Source: Bacillota bacterium
GTDB lineage: Bacteria > Bacillota > Sulfobacillia > RBS10-35
Reading direction: 5' to 3'
NCBI GenBank assembly: GCA_029960865.1
Contig: JASBVX010000015.1
Coordinates: forward strand, 1-12,813
DNA: 12,813 bases
Of this stretch, positions 1 through 7,298 are shown piece after piece (position 1 is the stretch's first letter; each line of letters starts with the position of its first letter). The translations under genes and the position numbers were made by a program. The notes below the pieces were generated by a model that did no database searches, had not been told where the DNA came from, and saw nothing but the letters and a program-made list of their open reading frames with translations.

Positions 1-327
1 GAAGCGGCCCTTTCCTATATTTACGGGATCGGCTGGACTACCTCCCGCAAGATCCTGGCGGAGACAGGCATCGATCCCGACACCCGGGTGCGGGACTTGA
101 CGGAAGATGAGGTGGCCCGCCTCCGGGAAACCATCGACCGCAACTATCCCGTGGAGGGTCAGGTAAGGGCGGAACAGCAGCGGAACATCAAACGGCTCAT
201 GGACATCGGGTCCTACCGGGGTCTTCGGCACCGCCGGGGTTTGCCGGTGCGGGGACAGCGGACCAAGACCAATGCCCGCACCCGCAAGGGACCCAAGAAG
301 ACGGTTGGGGCCAAGCGCAAGAAATAA
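1..327 (+). CDS. rpsM: 30S ribosomal protein S13, 5' end cut off by window
   Basis: This is the C-terminal part of S13, a small-subunit head protein that contacts the P-site tRNA and forms inter-subunit bridges. The frame is open from base 1 and reads EAALSYIYGIG..., which aligns with about residue 16 of typical S13, so about 15 residues and the start codon lie outside the window. Visible are the helix-hairpin-helix region (YIYGIG), the GSYRGLRHRRGLPVRGQRT motif and the basic tail ending in KKTVGAKRKK. A Trp follows GIG, where Arg is usual. The next gene, rpsK, starts 81 bases downstream, as in the alpha operon. The family call is certain. Confidence 0.97.
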   Translation, partial: EAALSYIYGIGWTTSRKILAETGIDPDTRVRDLTEDEVARLRETIDRNYPVEGQVRAEQQRNIKRLMDIGSYRGLRHRRGLPVRGQRTKTNARTRKGPKKTVGAKRKK

Positions 328-390
328 CGCTGGCACCGGATCGGGGTTTCCTGTAAACTATCTTTATGGCCTAAATCCAAACGGGAGTAC

Positions 391-396
391 AGGAGG
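391..396 (+). promoter_or_regulatory. Ribosome binding site of rpsK
   Basis: AGGAGG lies 12 bases before the ATG at 409. An out-of-frame ATG at 398 sits right behind this site, but it opens a frame that does not encode S11. The spacing to the true start is longer than usual, and S11 homology decides the ATG at 409. Confidence 0.6.
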
Positions 397-408
397 GATG
401 GCGTCAGC

Positions 409-801
409 ATGGCGAGACAGAGAGGAGCCAGGCCGCGTCGCAAAGAGCGACGCCGTGTGGACCGGGGCATTGCCCACATTCATTCGACCTTCAACAACAC
501 CATCGTCACCATCACCGATCCGGCAGGCAACACCATTGCCTGGGGAAGCGCAGGCGCGCGGGGCTTTAGCGGCTCCAAGAAGGGTACGCCCTTTGCGGCC
601 CAGATGGCTGCCGAGGAAGCGGCCCGGGAAGCCCTCGAGGTGGGGATGCGGGAAGTGGAAGTGTACGTGAAGGGGCCTGGCTCGGGCAGGGAAGCCGCCA
701 TCCGTGCTCTCCAAGCGGCTGGTTTGGATGTTAGCGTCATCAAGGATGTAACGCCGATACCCCATAACGGTTGCCGCCCACCGAAGCGGCGCCGCGTTTG
801 A
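409..801 (+). CDS. rpsK: 30S ribosomal protein S11
   Basis: S11 is a 30S platform protein near the E site and the mRNA exit. The 130-residue product has the usual length. It shows the basic N-terminus, the conserved HIHSTFNNTIVTITD strand, AWGSAGARGFSGSKKGTPFAAQ, the VKGPGSGREAAIRAL glycine-rich segment and the C-terminal TPIPHNGCRPPKRRRV tail typical of the bacterial protein. It sits between rpsM and rpsD, as expected for the alpha operon. The stop is followed within a few bases by the rpsD ribosome binding site, so the two are almost certainly co-transcribed. Nothing is unusual in the protein. Confidence 0.99.
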   Translation: MARQRGARPRRKERRRVDRGIAHIHSTFNNTIVTITDPAGNTIAWGSAGARGFSGSKKGTPFAAQMAAEEAAREALEVGMREVEVYVKGPGSGREAAIRALQAAGLDVSVIKDVTPIPHNGCRPPKRRRV

Positions 802-817
802 TAAAGGAGGCATAACG

Positions 818-1447
818 ATGGCTCGTTACACAGGGCCGGTGTGCCGTTTGTGCCGTCGCGCTGGAGAGAAGCTGTACCTCAAAGGGGAGCGCTGCTATTC
901 GCCCAAGTGCCCTATTGAGAAAAAAGCCCTTCCCCCAGGGCAACACGGAGCGGCCCGCCGCAAACTTTCGGAATATGGCCTTCAGCTCAGGGAAAAGCAG
1001 AAGGTGCGCCAGCAATACGGGGTCCTGGAACGCCAGTTCAGCCGTTACATGCTGAAGGCCCAGCGCTCCCGGGGCGTGACGGGAGCCACCCTTTTGCAGC
1101 TCTTGGAACGCCGGCTGGACAATGTGGTCTACCGCTTGGGCTTTGCCAGCTCCAGGAGCCAGGCGCGCCAGTGGGTCCTTCACGGCCATGTGGAGGTCAA
1201 CGGCCGCAAGGTCAACGTTCCCAGCTACCTGGTGCAAGCGGGGGACGAGGTGGCCATCCGGCAAGGCAGCAAGAAGATTCCCTTCTTCTCCGATGTGGCC
1301 CAGGGGATCATCCAGGGGCCCGAGGTGCCCTCCTGGCTGGAAGTGGAACGGGAAGCGCTGCGGGGCCATGTCCTCCATCTCCCCGCCCGCGAAGAGATCG
1401 ATACGACAGTTCAGGAGAGCCTCATTGTAGAGCATTATGCCCGCTAA
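818..1447 (+). CDS. rpsD: 30S ribosomal protein S4, zinc-finger form
   Basis: S4 is a primary 16S rRNA-binding protein that nucleates 30S assembly; in some bacteria it represses its own operon. The product is 209 residues. Near the N-terminus four cysteines (C9, C12, C26, C31) form the zinc-binding pattern of the C+ form of S4, which some lineages have lost. The middle carries the S4 RNA-binding domain (RLDNVVYRLGFA, then ARQWVLHGHVEVNGRKVNVPSYLV, about residues 95-155). The start ATG follows AAAGGAGG at good spacing. Its position between rpsK and rpoA is the Clostridia-type arrangement; in Bacillus subtilis rpsD is elsewhere. No separate S4-binding leader RNA was recognised. Confidence 0.99.
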   Translation: MARYTGPVCRLCRRAGEKLYLKGERCYSPKCPIEKKALPPGQHGAARRKLSEYGLQLREKQKVRQQYGVLERQFSRYMLKAQRSRGVTGATLLQLLERRLDNVVYRLGFASSRSQARQWVLHGHVEVNGRKVNVPSYLVQAGDEVAIRQGSKKIPFFSDVAQGIIQGPEVPSWLEVEREALRGHVLHLPAREEIDTTVQESLIVEHYAR

Positions 1448-1466
1448 GACGGAGGGAGGGACCCTC

Positions 1467-2426
1467 ATGGCCATTCTGGAAACGGAACGGAGCGAAAGGC
1501 CCACGGTGCAGCTGGTGCAAAAGAGCGCCGATGGCCGTTACGGCCGGTTGGTGGCGGAACCCCTCGAAAGAGGGTACGGCACCACCCTTGGTAACTCCCT
1601 GCGGCGCGTCCTCCTGTCCTCGTTGCCCGGGGCCGCCGTCACGTCCGTGCGCATCGACGGCGTCCTCCATGAGTTCTCCGTGGTTCCGGGGGTAGTGGAG
1701 GATGTGGTGGACATTGTTCTCAACGTCAAGCAGCTGGCCTTGCGCCTCCACGGAGAAGGGCCCGTGACGGTGCGGGTGGAAGCGGAAGGAGAAGGGCCCG
1801 TCACCGCCGGTGACATCGAGACGGGTCCCGACCTGGAAGTCATCAACAAGGATCTGGTCCTGGCCACCCTCGATGGCGGCCGTCTTTCCATGGAAATGAC
1901 GGTGGAAAAGGGTCGCGGGTATGTGCCGGCGGAACGGAACAAAAAGCCGGATCAAGCCATTGGCGTGATCCCCGTCGATGCCCTTTTCTCCCCCATCCGC
2001 AAGGTGAACTACACCGTGGAGGATACGCGGGTGGGTCGGGTCACCGACTTCGACAAGTTGACCCTGGAGGTGTGGACCAATGGGGCTCTTCAGCCTGAGG
2101 AAGCCGTCAGCATGGCTGCGCGCATCCTCCGGGATCACCTGGACCTCTTCATCGGCTTGACGGAGAAGCCGGAGATGCCTCAGGAAAAGGAAGAAGAAGG
2201 GCCGCGCCAGAACCAGGAGCTCCTCTCCCTGCCTATCGATGAGCTGGAGCTTTCGGTCCGTTCCTACAACTGCTTGAAGAGGGCCGGCATCAACACCATC
2301 GGAGAGCTGGTCAACAAGACCCCTGAGGACATGATGAAGATCCGGAACCTCGGGAAGAAATCCCTGGAGGAAGTGGAGTCCAGGCTGGCGGCCTTCGGCC
2401 TCGGCCTCAAGGCTCCTGAAGAATAG
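1467..2426 (+). CDS. rpoA: DNA-directed RNA polymerase subunit alpha
   Basis: Alpha dimerises to scaffold RNA polymerase assembly, and its C-terminal domain contacts UP elements and activators. The product is 319 residues from the ATG at 1467, which follows GGAGGGAGGG. An earlier in-frame ATG at 1437 lies inside the end of rpsD, lacks this spacing and would add ten residues foreign to the family. The N-terminal domain (about 1-235) has LERGYGTTLGNSLRRVLLSS, IDGVLHEFS and the EKGRGYVPAE loop. After a short acidic linker (EKEEEGPRQNQE) comes the alpha-CTD with helix-hairpin-helix elements (ELSVRSYNCLKRAGI, IRNLGKKSLEEV). The Arg of LSVRS corresponds to the DNA-binding R265 of E. coli. Confidence 0.98.
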   Translation: MAILETERSERPTVQLVQKSADGRYGRLVAEPLERGYGTTLGNSLRRVLLSSLPGAAVTSVRIDGVLHEFSVVPGVVEDVVDIVLNVKQLALRLHGEGPVTVRVEAEGEGPVTAGDIETGPDLEVINKDLVLATLDGGRLSMEMTVEKGRGYVPAERNKKPDQAIGVIPVDALFSPIRKVNYTVEDTRVGRVTDFDKLTLEVWTNGALQPEEAVSMAARILRDHLDLFIGLTEKPEMPQEKEEEGPRQNQELLSLPIDELELSVRSYNCLKRAGINTIGELVNKTPEDMMKIRNLGKKSLEEVESRLAAFGLGLKAPEE

Positions 2427-2437
2427 GAGGAGCAACC

Positions 2438-2776
2438 ATGGCCACCGTCCGTCTAGGCCGTGCCCGTGATCCCCGCCGTGCGCTGATGCGCGGCCTGGTG
2501 ACATCGTTTTTCGCCCACGAGGCCATCGTGACCACCGAGGTGAAGGCGCGGGAAACCCAGCGGGTGGCGGAACGGCTGATCACCAAGGCGAAAAGGGGAG
2601 ACCTCCATGCCCGTCGCCAGGTGGCGGCCTACCTTTTGAGCGAAGACGTCCTGAAAAAGCTTTTCGATGATGTGGCACCGCGGTACAAAGAGCGGCCGGG
2701 AGGCTACACCCGCATCATCAAGCTGCCGGCCCGCCGGGGCGATGGCGCGCCCATGGCTCGCCTTGAGCTCATCTAA
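2438..2776 (+). CDS. rplQ: 50S ribosomal protein L17
   Basis: L17 is a large-subunit protein near the peptide exit tunnel. The product is 112 residues, the usual size for the short bacterial form. Seen are the N-terminal LGRARDPRRALMRGLVTSFFAHE helix, TTEVKARETQRVAERLITKAKRGD, the conserved KKLFDDVAPRYKERPGGYTRIIKL segment and the C-terminal GDGAPMARLELI. An AGGAGG just after the rpoA stop gives a strong start at ATG 2438. The next gene, ecfA1, probably starts inside the end of rplQ, so translation of the transporter ATPases is likely coupled to it. Confidence 0.99.
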   Translation: MATVRLGRARDPRRALMRGLVTSFFAHEAIVTTEVKARETQRVAERLITKAKRGDLHARRQVAAYLLSEDVLKKLFDDVAPRYKERPGGYTRIIKLPARRGDGAPMARLELI

Positions 2777-3599
2777 TCCGGTCCCTTTCATCGCCGTGGA
2801 GGGCTTGCACCATTCCTTCGGGGATGTGCAGGCCCTTTCCGGCCTTGATCTGACCATTCAGCACGGGGCTTTTGTGGCCATCGTCGGCGGCAACGGTTCG
2901 GGGAAATCCACCTTGGCCCGCTGCCTCAACGGCCTTTTGCTCCCCCAACAAGGCAGCGTGACCGTGGCAGGCCTTTCCACCTCCGACCCGGCGGCCCTTC
3001 CCGAGATCCGCCGCCGCCTGGGGCTGGTCTTCCAAAACCCCGACAACCAGATCGTGGCTCCGGTGGTGGAAGACGACGTGGCCTTCGGCATGGAAAACCT
3101 GGGTGTACCTTATGAAACCATGCGGGAAAGGGTGCCTTGGGCCCTGGAGGTGGTGGGCCTGGAAGGGATGGAGGAGCGGGCTCCCAGCACCCTCTCCGGG
3201 GGCCAAAAGCAGCGCTTGGCCATTGCCGGTATCCTGGCCATGGAGCCCCAAGGCATCATCCTGGATGAAGCCACCTCCATGATCGATCCCCAGGGCCGGC
3301 GGGAGGTCCTAAGCCTCATCCAGAAACTGAGAAGAGAGCGCTCCATGACGGTGATCTGGATCACCCACCACATGGAGGAGGCCCTCTTGGCGGATGAGGT
3401 GGTGGTGCTTCACCAGGGGACGATCGTGGCCCAGGGAAAGCCCGCCCGGGTGCTGGCCCGACCTGATCTGGAGCGATGGAATCTGGTACCCCCTCCCGGC
3501 GTCCTTTTGGCCCGGGCCCTCCGGGAAGAGGGTGTGGTGGTTCCGGAGGATGTGGTGACGGTGGAAGGGCTGGTGGATGCCCTTTGTCCCTCCAACTAG
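2742..3599 (+). CDS. ecfA1: ECF transporter energizing ATPase EcfA1
   Basis: This is one of the two ABC ATPases that power group II energy-coupling factor transporters, which import vitamins and metals through exchangeable S components. From ATG 2742 it has 285 residues: Walker A GGNGSGKST (49-57), Q-loop Gln98 in VFQNPDNQIV, signature LSGGQ (151-155), Walker B with D175 and E176 in LDEATSMIDP, and switch His209 in ITHH. LDEATSMIDP with a Q-loop NPDNQ is characteristic of EcfA1. The start is uncertain: ATG 2742 overlaps rplQ by 35 bases, a TTG at 2763 is the alternative, and neither has a strong ribosome binding site. ecfA2 and ecfT follow without gaps. Substrate cannot be read because no S component is present. 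Confidence 0.93.
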   Translation: MARPWLALSSSNPVPFIAVEGLHHSFGDVQALSGLDLTIQHGAFVAIVGGNGSGKSTLARCLNGLLLPQQGSVTVAGLSTSDPAALPEIRRRLGLVFQNPDNQIVAPVVEDDVAFGMENLGVPYETMRERVPWALEVVGLEGMEERAPSTLSGGQKQRLAIAGILAMEPQGIILDEATSMIDPQGRREVLSLIQKLRRERSMTVIWITHHMEEALLADEVVVLHQGTIVAQGKPARVLARPDLERWNLVPPPGVLLARALREEGVVVPEDVVTVEGLVDALCPSN

Positions 3600-4465
3600 A
3601 GGAGGTCTTCTTTCGCTACGAGGATCAGGGTCCCTGGGTTCTGGAGGGGATCAGTTTGGAGATCCCCCGGGGGTCAACCCTGGGCATCGCCGGGGGGACA
3701 GGTTCCGGAAAGACGACCCTTTTGATGCATCTCAACGGCCTCCTCCTCCCCCAAAAGGGACGGCTGCTGGTCGATGGGGAAGATCCCCACGATCCTCATC
3801 TCTCTCGCCAGAAACGGGCCGCCCGCCGTCGCTGGCTCCGCCGCCATGTGGGCCTTGTCTTTCAGTACCCGGAAAACCAGCTCTTCGAAGAAACGGTGGA
3901 GAAAGACATCGCCTTTGGGCCCAAGAACCTGGGCTTGCCCGAAGCGGAGATTCAGGCCCGGGTGGAGAGGTCCATGGCGGCCCTGGGCCTCTCCTTTGAC
4001 CTGAAAGGCCGGTCTCCCTTCCAGCTTTCAGGCGGCCAGATGCGGCGGGTGGCGGTGGCGGGGGTGTTGGCCATGGAGCCCGAGGTGCTGGTCCTGGATG
4101 AGCCGACGGCGGGTCTGGATCCTCTGGGGAGGCAGGAGCTCCTGCAGCTCCTTTTGACGTGGAAGAAAGACCACCCCCTCCGCACCATCATCTATGTCTC
4201 CCACCGCATGGATGAAATGGCTCTCCTGGCTGAAAGGCTGGTGGTCATCCACCGGGGGAAGATCGTGGCACAAGGGCCGCCCGCCCGGCTCTTTTTGCAG
4301 GAGGATCTTTTCCGCTGGGGGCTGGAACCGCCACCGACGGCCCAGCTCCTCTTGGGCCTAAAGACCCGCGGACTTGAAGCGCAGGTGGATCGTCTCGATC
4401 CGCGGGAGGTGGCGCTGGCCATCGCCCGGGCCCGCCAGAAAGGAGCGCCATGTGGCAAGGCCTGA
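3584..4465 (+). CDS. ecfA2: ECF transporter energizing ATPase EcfA2
   Basis: This is the second ABC ATPase of the ECF module, pairing with EcfA1. Homology begins at SLQLEEVFFRY, directly after a TTG at 3584, giving 293 residues and a 16-base overlap with the end of ecfA1. The open frame extends further upstream, but that part is low-complexity Gly/Pro/Arg read-through of ecfA1 in another frame. Motifs: Walker A GGTGSGKTT (37-45), Q-loop Gln94 in VFQYPENQLFEETVEKDIAFGP, which is typical of EcfA2, signature LSGGQ (148-152), Walker B with D172 and E173 in LDEPTAGLDP, and switch His207 in VSHRMDE. A GGTGG stretch about seven bases before the TTG may help initiation. ecfT overlaps its end. Confidence 0.93.
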   Translation: MSLQLEEVFFRYEDQGPWVLEGISLEIPRGSTLGIAGGTGSGKTTLLMHLNGLLLPQKGRLLVDGEDPHDPHLSRQKRAARRRWLRRHVGLVFQYPENQLFEETVEKDIAFGPKNLGLPEAEIQARVERSMAALGLSFDLKGRSPFQLSGGQMRRVAVAGVLAMEPEVLVLDEPTAGLDPLGRQELLQLLLTWKKDHPLRTIIYVSHRMDEMALLAERLVVIHRGKIVAQGPPARLFLQEDLFRWGLEPPPTAQLLLGLKTRGLEAQVDRLDPREVALAIARARQKGAPCGKA

Positions 4466-5253
4466 CCCTCGGCCAATACTGGCCCGGCCATAGTTTCCTC
4501 CACCGCCTGGATCCCCGCACCAAGATCCTGGCTGTGGGGCTCTTGATCGTGGCCCTCTTCGGCACCCGCAGCCTGACGGGCTACGGCCTTGTGGCCCTCC
4601 TCCTCTTTTGGAGCACCTTCCTGGCCCGGCTCCCCATCGCCAAGCTCTGGCGGGGCCTTCGCCCCATCCTGATCTTGGTGCTGGTGACGGCCCTCATCAA
4701 CATCTTCACGTTGCCCGGAGAGGTGTGGACACGCATGGGCCCTCTGACCATCACCCGGGAAGGGGTGGAAATGGCCATCCTCCTTTCCCTCCGGCTGGTC
4801 CTCCTCGTTTGGGCCACCACCCTGATGACCCTGACGACGGCTCCCCTGCAGCTGACCGATGGTCTGGAAACGCTCTTCGCTTTCTTAAAGAAGGTGCGGG
4901 TGCCGGTGCATGAGATGGCCCTGATGATGGCCATCGCCTTGAGATTCATCCCCACCCTTTTCGAAGAAGCTGATCGCATCCAGAAGGCCCAGATGTCCAG
5001 GGGAGCCGATTTCGAGTCGGGATCCCTTCCGCAAAGGGTTAAAGCCCTTTTGCCCCTCCTGGTCCCTCTATTCGTATCGTCCTTTCGCAGGGCTGAGGAG
5101 CTGGCCCTCGCCATGGAGGCCCGCGCCTACACGGGAGGGAAAGGGAGAACCCGCTACCGGCGGCTCCGTTGGACCGTCCGCGATACCCTTTCCCTGGCCC
5201 TGGTCCTCCTGGTGGGGGCGGGGGCCTTTGCTCTGAAGGCGGTGGGCTTTTGA
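4450..5253 (+). CDS. ecfT: ECF transporter transmembrane coupling protein EcfT
   Basis: EcfT is the scaffold membrane protein that joins the two ATPases to interchangeable substrate-binding S components. The 267-residue product starts at ATG 4450 behind GAAAGGAG and overlaps ecfA2 by 16 bases. After LHRLDPRTKIL, which is typical of the family, come several hydrophobic segments (about 29-60, 70-93, 110-135 and a final one near 243-265). The two short Arg motifs that dock into the ATPase grooves are seen as S-R-G at 183-185 and A-R-A-Y at 224-227. Lying directly after ecfA1-ecfA2 marks a group II module serving S components encoded elsewhere. Confidence is high. Confidence 0.95.
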   Translation: MWQGLTLGQYWPGHSFLHRLDPRTKILAVGLLIVALFGTRSLTGYGLVALLLFWSTFLARLPIAKLWRGLRPILILVLVTALINIFTLPGEVWTRMGPLTITREGVEMAILLSLRLVLLVWATTLMTLTTAPLQLTDGLETLFAFLKKVRVPVHEMALMMAIALRFIPTLFEEADRIQKAQMSRGADFESGSLPQRVKALLPLLVPLFVSSFRRAEELALAMEARAYTGGKGRTRYRRLRWTVRDTLSLALVLLVGAGAFALKAVGF

Positions 5254-6047
5254 GACCCTACCTTCTCGTGGTGAGTTACTGGGGAAGGCCCTTCCACGGG
5301 TTCCAGATGCAGCGGGCGGCCCAGCCAACGGTCCAGGGTCATCTGGAAAGGGCCCTTTCCCACATCGAAGGTAGGCCGGTCCGGATCCGGGCCGCGGGCC
5401 GCACCGATACCGGCGTTCATGCGGCCGCCATGCCGGTCCGCATCGATATTTCCCGGGAAATGTCGAGGAGGAAATGGCTGCTGGCCCTGCACGGGCTCCT
5501 TCCGCAGGAGATCCAGATCCGGGATATCCAGGAGATCCCCGCCGATTTCGATCCCCGCTTCGATGCCCTGAGGAAGACCTACGTCTATTGCCTCTGGCTG
5601 GGGGAAAGGACCCCCTTCTGGGCTCCCTACGCGACACCGTGGCCCTTTCCCCTGGACGAAGAAAACCTGGCGAAAACCCTCTTCCTGCTGGAAGGAACCC
5701 GCGATTTTCGCGCCTTTGCCAGGGCCCACGGGAAACGAGGCCGGACCCTGCGCAGCCTCACTGCCCACTGGGGACGGAAGGGTCAGCTGGTGGCCCTTTA
5801 CTTCGCAAGCGACGGCTTCCTCTACCGCATGGTCCGGTCCCTGGCAGCCGCCGTCCTGGCGGTACAAAGAGGGCGCCTTTCCTTGGACGACCTTTCCGCC
5901 TACCTGGACCCAAAGGGCCCTTCCTTTCCCTGGACAGCCCCCTCGCAGGGCCTCACCCTTTTACAGGTGGACTACCCTGACCGGGTGATCGCCGACCTGG
6001 CCTTCCGCACCACCTTCCTGCCCCGCCCCGCCATTCAAGATGTTTAG
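5250..6047 (+). CDS. truA: tRNA pseudouridine(38-40) synthase TruA
   Basis: TruA converts uridines 38-40 in the anticodon arm of many tRNAs to pseudouridine. Homology starts at RPYLLVVSYWGRPFHGFQ, so the start is taken as TTG 5250, which overlaps the ecfT stop by four bases (TTGA). Upstream in-frame sequence is Pro/Gly-rich ecfT shadow. The product is 265 residues. The catalytic Asp is D53 in AAGRTDTGVHA. Other family signatures are FDPRFDALRKTYVY, a region of the GTRDFRAF type, DGFLYRMVR and the C-terminal FRTTFLP. An AAGGCGG stretch about ten bases upstream can act as ribosome binding site. Its place after ecfT and before rplM matches the conserved Bacillota order. Confidence 0.96.
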   Translation: MRPYLLVVSYWGRPFHGFQMQRAAQPTVQGHLERALSHIEGRPVRIRAAGRTDTGVHAAAMPVRIDISREMSRRKWLLALHGLLPQEIQIRDIQEIPADFDPRFDALRKTYVYCLWLGERTPFWAPYATPWPFPLDEENLAKTLFLLEGTRDFRAFARAHGKRGRTLRSLTAHWGRKGQLVALYFASDGFLYRMVRSLAAAVLAVQRGRLSLDDLSAYLDPKGPSFPWTAPSQGLTLLQVDYPDRVIADLAFRTTFLPRPAIQDV

Positions 6048-6164
6048 CATAAGGGGGAACTACCGAAGACGAAGGAGCGGCGATGGGGCGAAGCGAAGGC
6101 GGCGCTTCCCTTTCGTTGGTGGGGCCGGTGGCTGTCTCCATTCTGGCGGCAGGCTTCGCAGGAG

Positions 6165-6314
6165 GTTCAGCCGTGCAGTTCCGAAGGAGGAGCTATGGTG
6201 GGAGCAGCCCGCGCCTACCTAGGGGATGCCCCCTACTGGATCGCCTTTCCGGGACTCTTTATCTTCTTTACGGTGCTGTCCATCCGCCTCTTGGGCGACG
6301 CCCTGCGGCGGTGA
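6165..6314 (+). pseudogene. Remnant of an OppC/DppC-type peptide ABC permease C-terminus
   Basis: In this frame the translation reads VQPCSSEGGAMVG, then ARAYLGDAPYW, FPGLFIFFTVL and LLGDALRR before a stop. This follows the order and spacing of the end of OppC/DppC/NikC permeases, where GVQPP-x-PSWG-x-M is followed by R-x-YL, APW, a last membrane helix FPGLAI-x-x-TVLAFNLLGDGLRD. Only the last membrane span is present; the other spans and the substrate-binding and ATPase partners are absent. An AAGGAGG at 6184-6190 precedes an ATG at 6195, so a 39-residue membrane peptide could still be made. Upstream sequence (6083-6160), in another frame, reads LVGPVAVSILAAGFAGG, which may be more of the permease after a frameshift; that part is speculative. 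Confidence 0.6.
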
Positions 6315-6351
6315 GAAAGATGGCGCCCGGAACGGAGAACCCAAAATCTCC

Positions 6352-6381
6352 TTGACACGGTCCCTTTTTCGTTCCTAGAAT
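6352..6381 (+). promoter_or_regulatory. Sigma-A type promoter of rplM-rpsI
   Basis: A consensus -35 box TTGACA (6352-6357) is separated by 18 bases from a -10 box TAGAAT (6376-6381, five of six matches). Transcription would start near 6388, about 29 bases before the rplM ATG. This makes rplM-rpsI independent of the upstream ecf-truA unit, and it is the clearest promoter in the window. Confidence 0.82.
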
Positions 6382-6416
6382 ATCTTCGCGTCTTTTTGCG
6401 GAAATGGGGAGAAACG

Positions 6417-6866
6417 ATGCAGAAGACCTATTATCCCAAGGCAGGGGAACGCCAAGACACCTGGTATGTCATCGATGCGGAAGATATGGTCCTGGGTCGG
6501 TTGGCCAGCGAGGTGGCCCGCATCCTGCGGGGGAAGCATAAGCCCACCTACACACCGGGAGTGCCCGGGGACCATGTCATTATCGTCAATGCCGACAAGA
6601 TCCGGCTGACGGGCAACAAGCCCCAGACCAAGATCTACCGCCGCCACAGCGGCTATCCCGGGGGCCTGAAGACGGTGACGTTCTCCACCCTCATCGCCAC
6701 TCGTCCGGAGAGGGTGCTGGAACATGCCGTCCGGGGGATGCTCCCCAGGGGGCGGATGGGGCGCCAGCTTTTCCGCCGCATGCGGGTGTATGCGGGGCCC
6801 CAGCATCCCCATGAGGGGCAAAAGCCGGTGGCTTTGACCCTGGAACACTGCAGAGCCAGGTCATAG
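6417..6866 (+). CDS. rplM: 50S ribosomal protein L13
   Basis: L13 is an early-assembling large-subunit protein. From ATG 6417, which follows GGGGAGA at suitable spacing, the product has 149 residues. An in-frame TTG at 6396 would add seven residues but would lie almost at the predicted transcription start, so it is rejected. Family signatures in order: TWYVIDAEDMVLGRLASEVA, LRGKHKPTYTPGVPGDHVI, VNADKIRLTGNK, YRRHSGYPGG, the AVRGMLPRGRMGR motif and VYAGPQHPHEGQKP near the end. It is followed eight bases later by the ATG of rpsI, its usual partner, and the two form a conserved operon in nearly all bacteria. Confidence 0.98.
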   Translation: MQKTYYPKAGERQDTWYVIDAEDMVLGRLASEVARILRGKHKPTYTPGVPGDHVIIVNADKIRLTGNKPQTKIYRRHSGYPGGLKTVTFSTLIATRPERVLEHAVRGMLPRGRMGRQLFRRMRVYAGPQHPHEGQKPVALTLEHCRARS

Positions 6867-6880
6867 AGGAGGAAATGAAT

Positions 6881-7279
6881 GTGCCCACATTGGTCCAGTA
6901 TTGGGGTGTAGGGCGGCGCAAGGAAGCGACGGCCAGGGTGCGCGTGGTGCCGGGAAGCGGTCGAATTCTCATCAATGGCCGGACGCTGGAAGCTTACTTT
7001 CCCACGGAATCTTTGCGCGGCTATGCCGTCGAGCCTCTTCGGGAGCTGGAAGGGGCGTCCGGTCGTTACGACGTCCATGTGCGGGTGCAGGGAGGCGGCC
7101 TCCATGGGCAGGCGGGGGCTGTACGCCTGGGTTTGGCCAGGGCCCTCACCCATGCCGATGAGGAAGTCCGGCCGCTTCTGAAAAGGCACGGTTTTCTTAC
7201 CCGCGACGCCCGCATCAAGGAGCGGCGCAAGTACGGGCTGAAAAAGGCCCGCAAAGCTCCCCAGTTCTCCAAACGCTGA
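6881..7279 (+). CDS. rpsI: 30S ribosomal protein S9
   Basis: S9 sits in the 30S head; its C-terminal Lys/Arg reaches the P-site tRNA anticodon. The product reads QYWGVGRRKEATARVRVVPGSGRILINGR, then LRGYAVEPLRELEG, the GGGLHGQAGAVRLGLARAL segment, FLTRDARIKERRKYGLKKARKAPQFSKR at the end, with the expected terminal SKR. The AGGAGG at 6867-6872 is only two bases from an ATG at 6875 but eight from the GTG at 6881, so GTG 6881 (132 residues) is preferred; the ATG would add two residues. It follows rplM by 14 bases or less and is co-transcribed with it. Confidence 0.97.
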   Translation: MPTLVQYWGVGRRKEATARVRVVPGSGRILINGRTLEAYFPTESLRGYAVEPLRELEGASGRYDVHVRVQGGGLHGQAGAVRLGLARALTHADEEVRPLLKRHGFLTRDARIKERRKYGLKKARKAPQFSKR

Positions 7280-7298
7280 CCGGTCCCGGGTCAAGATT

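Noticed and set aside
328..408. Possible promoter or regulatory element between rpsM and rpsK
   Set aside because: There are AT-rich words such as TAAACT, but no matching -35 box at proper spacing and no clear hairpin; the gap is ordinary for this operon.
740..1504. Long reverse-strand open frames across rpsD, rpoA (1422-2504), accC (8111-9406) and the radical SAM gene (9400-10467)
   Set aside because: They are the antisense of GC-rich conserved genes, show no recognisable domain, and cover forward genes whose motifs are complete.
6083..6355. A 90-residue frame with AAGGAG before its ATG and one hydrophobic stretch
   Set aside because: After about residue 40 it becomes Pro/Arg-rich sequence with no family resemblance, and it overlaps the better supported permease remnant in another frame. 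Its first part might be more of the decayed permease, so it is mentioned only there.
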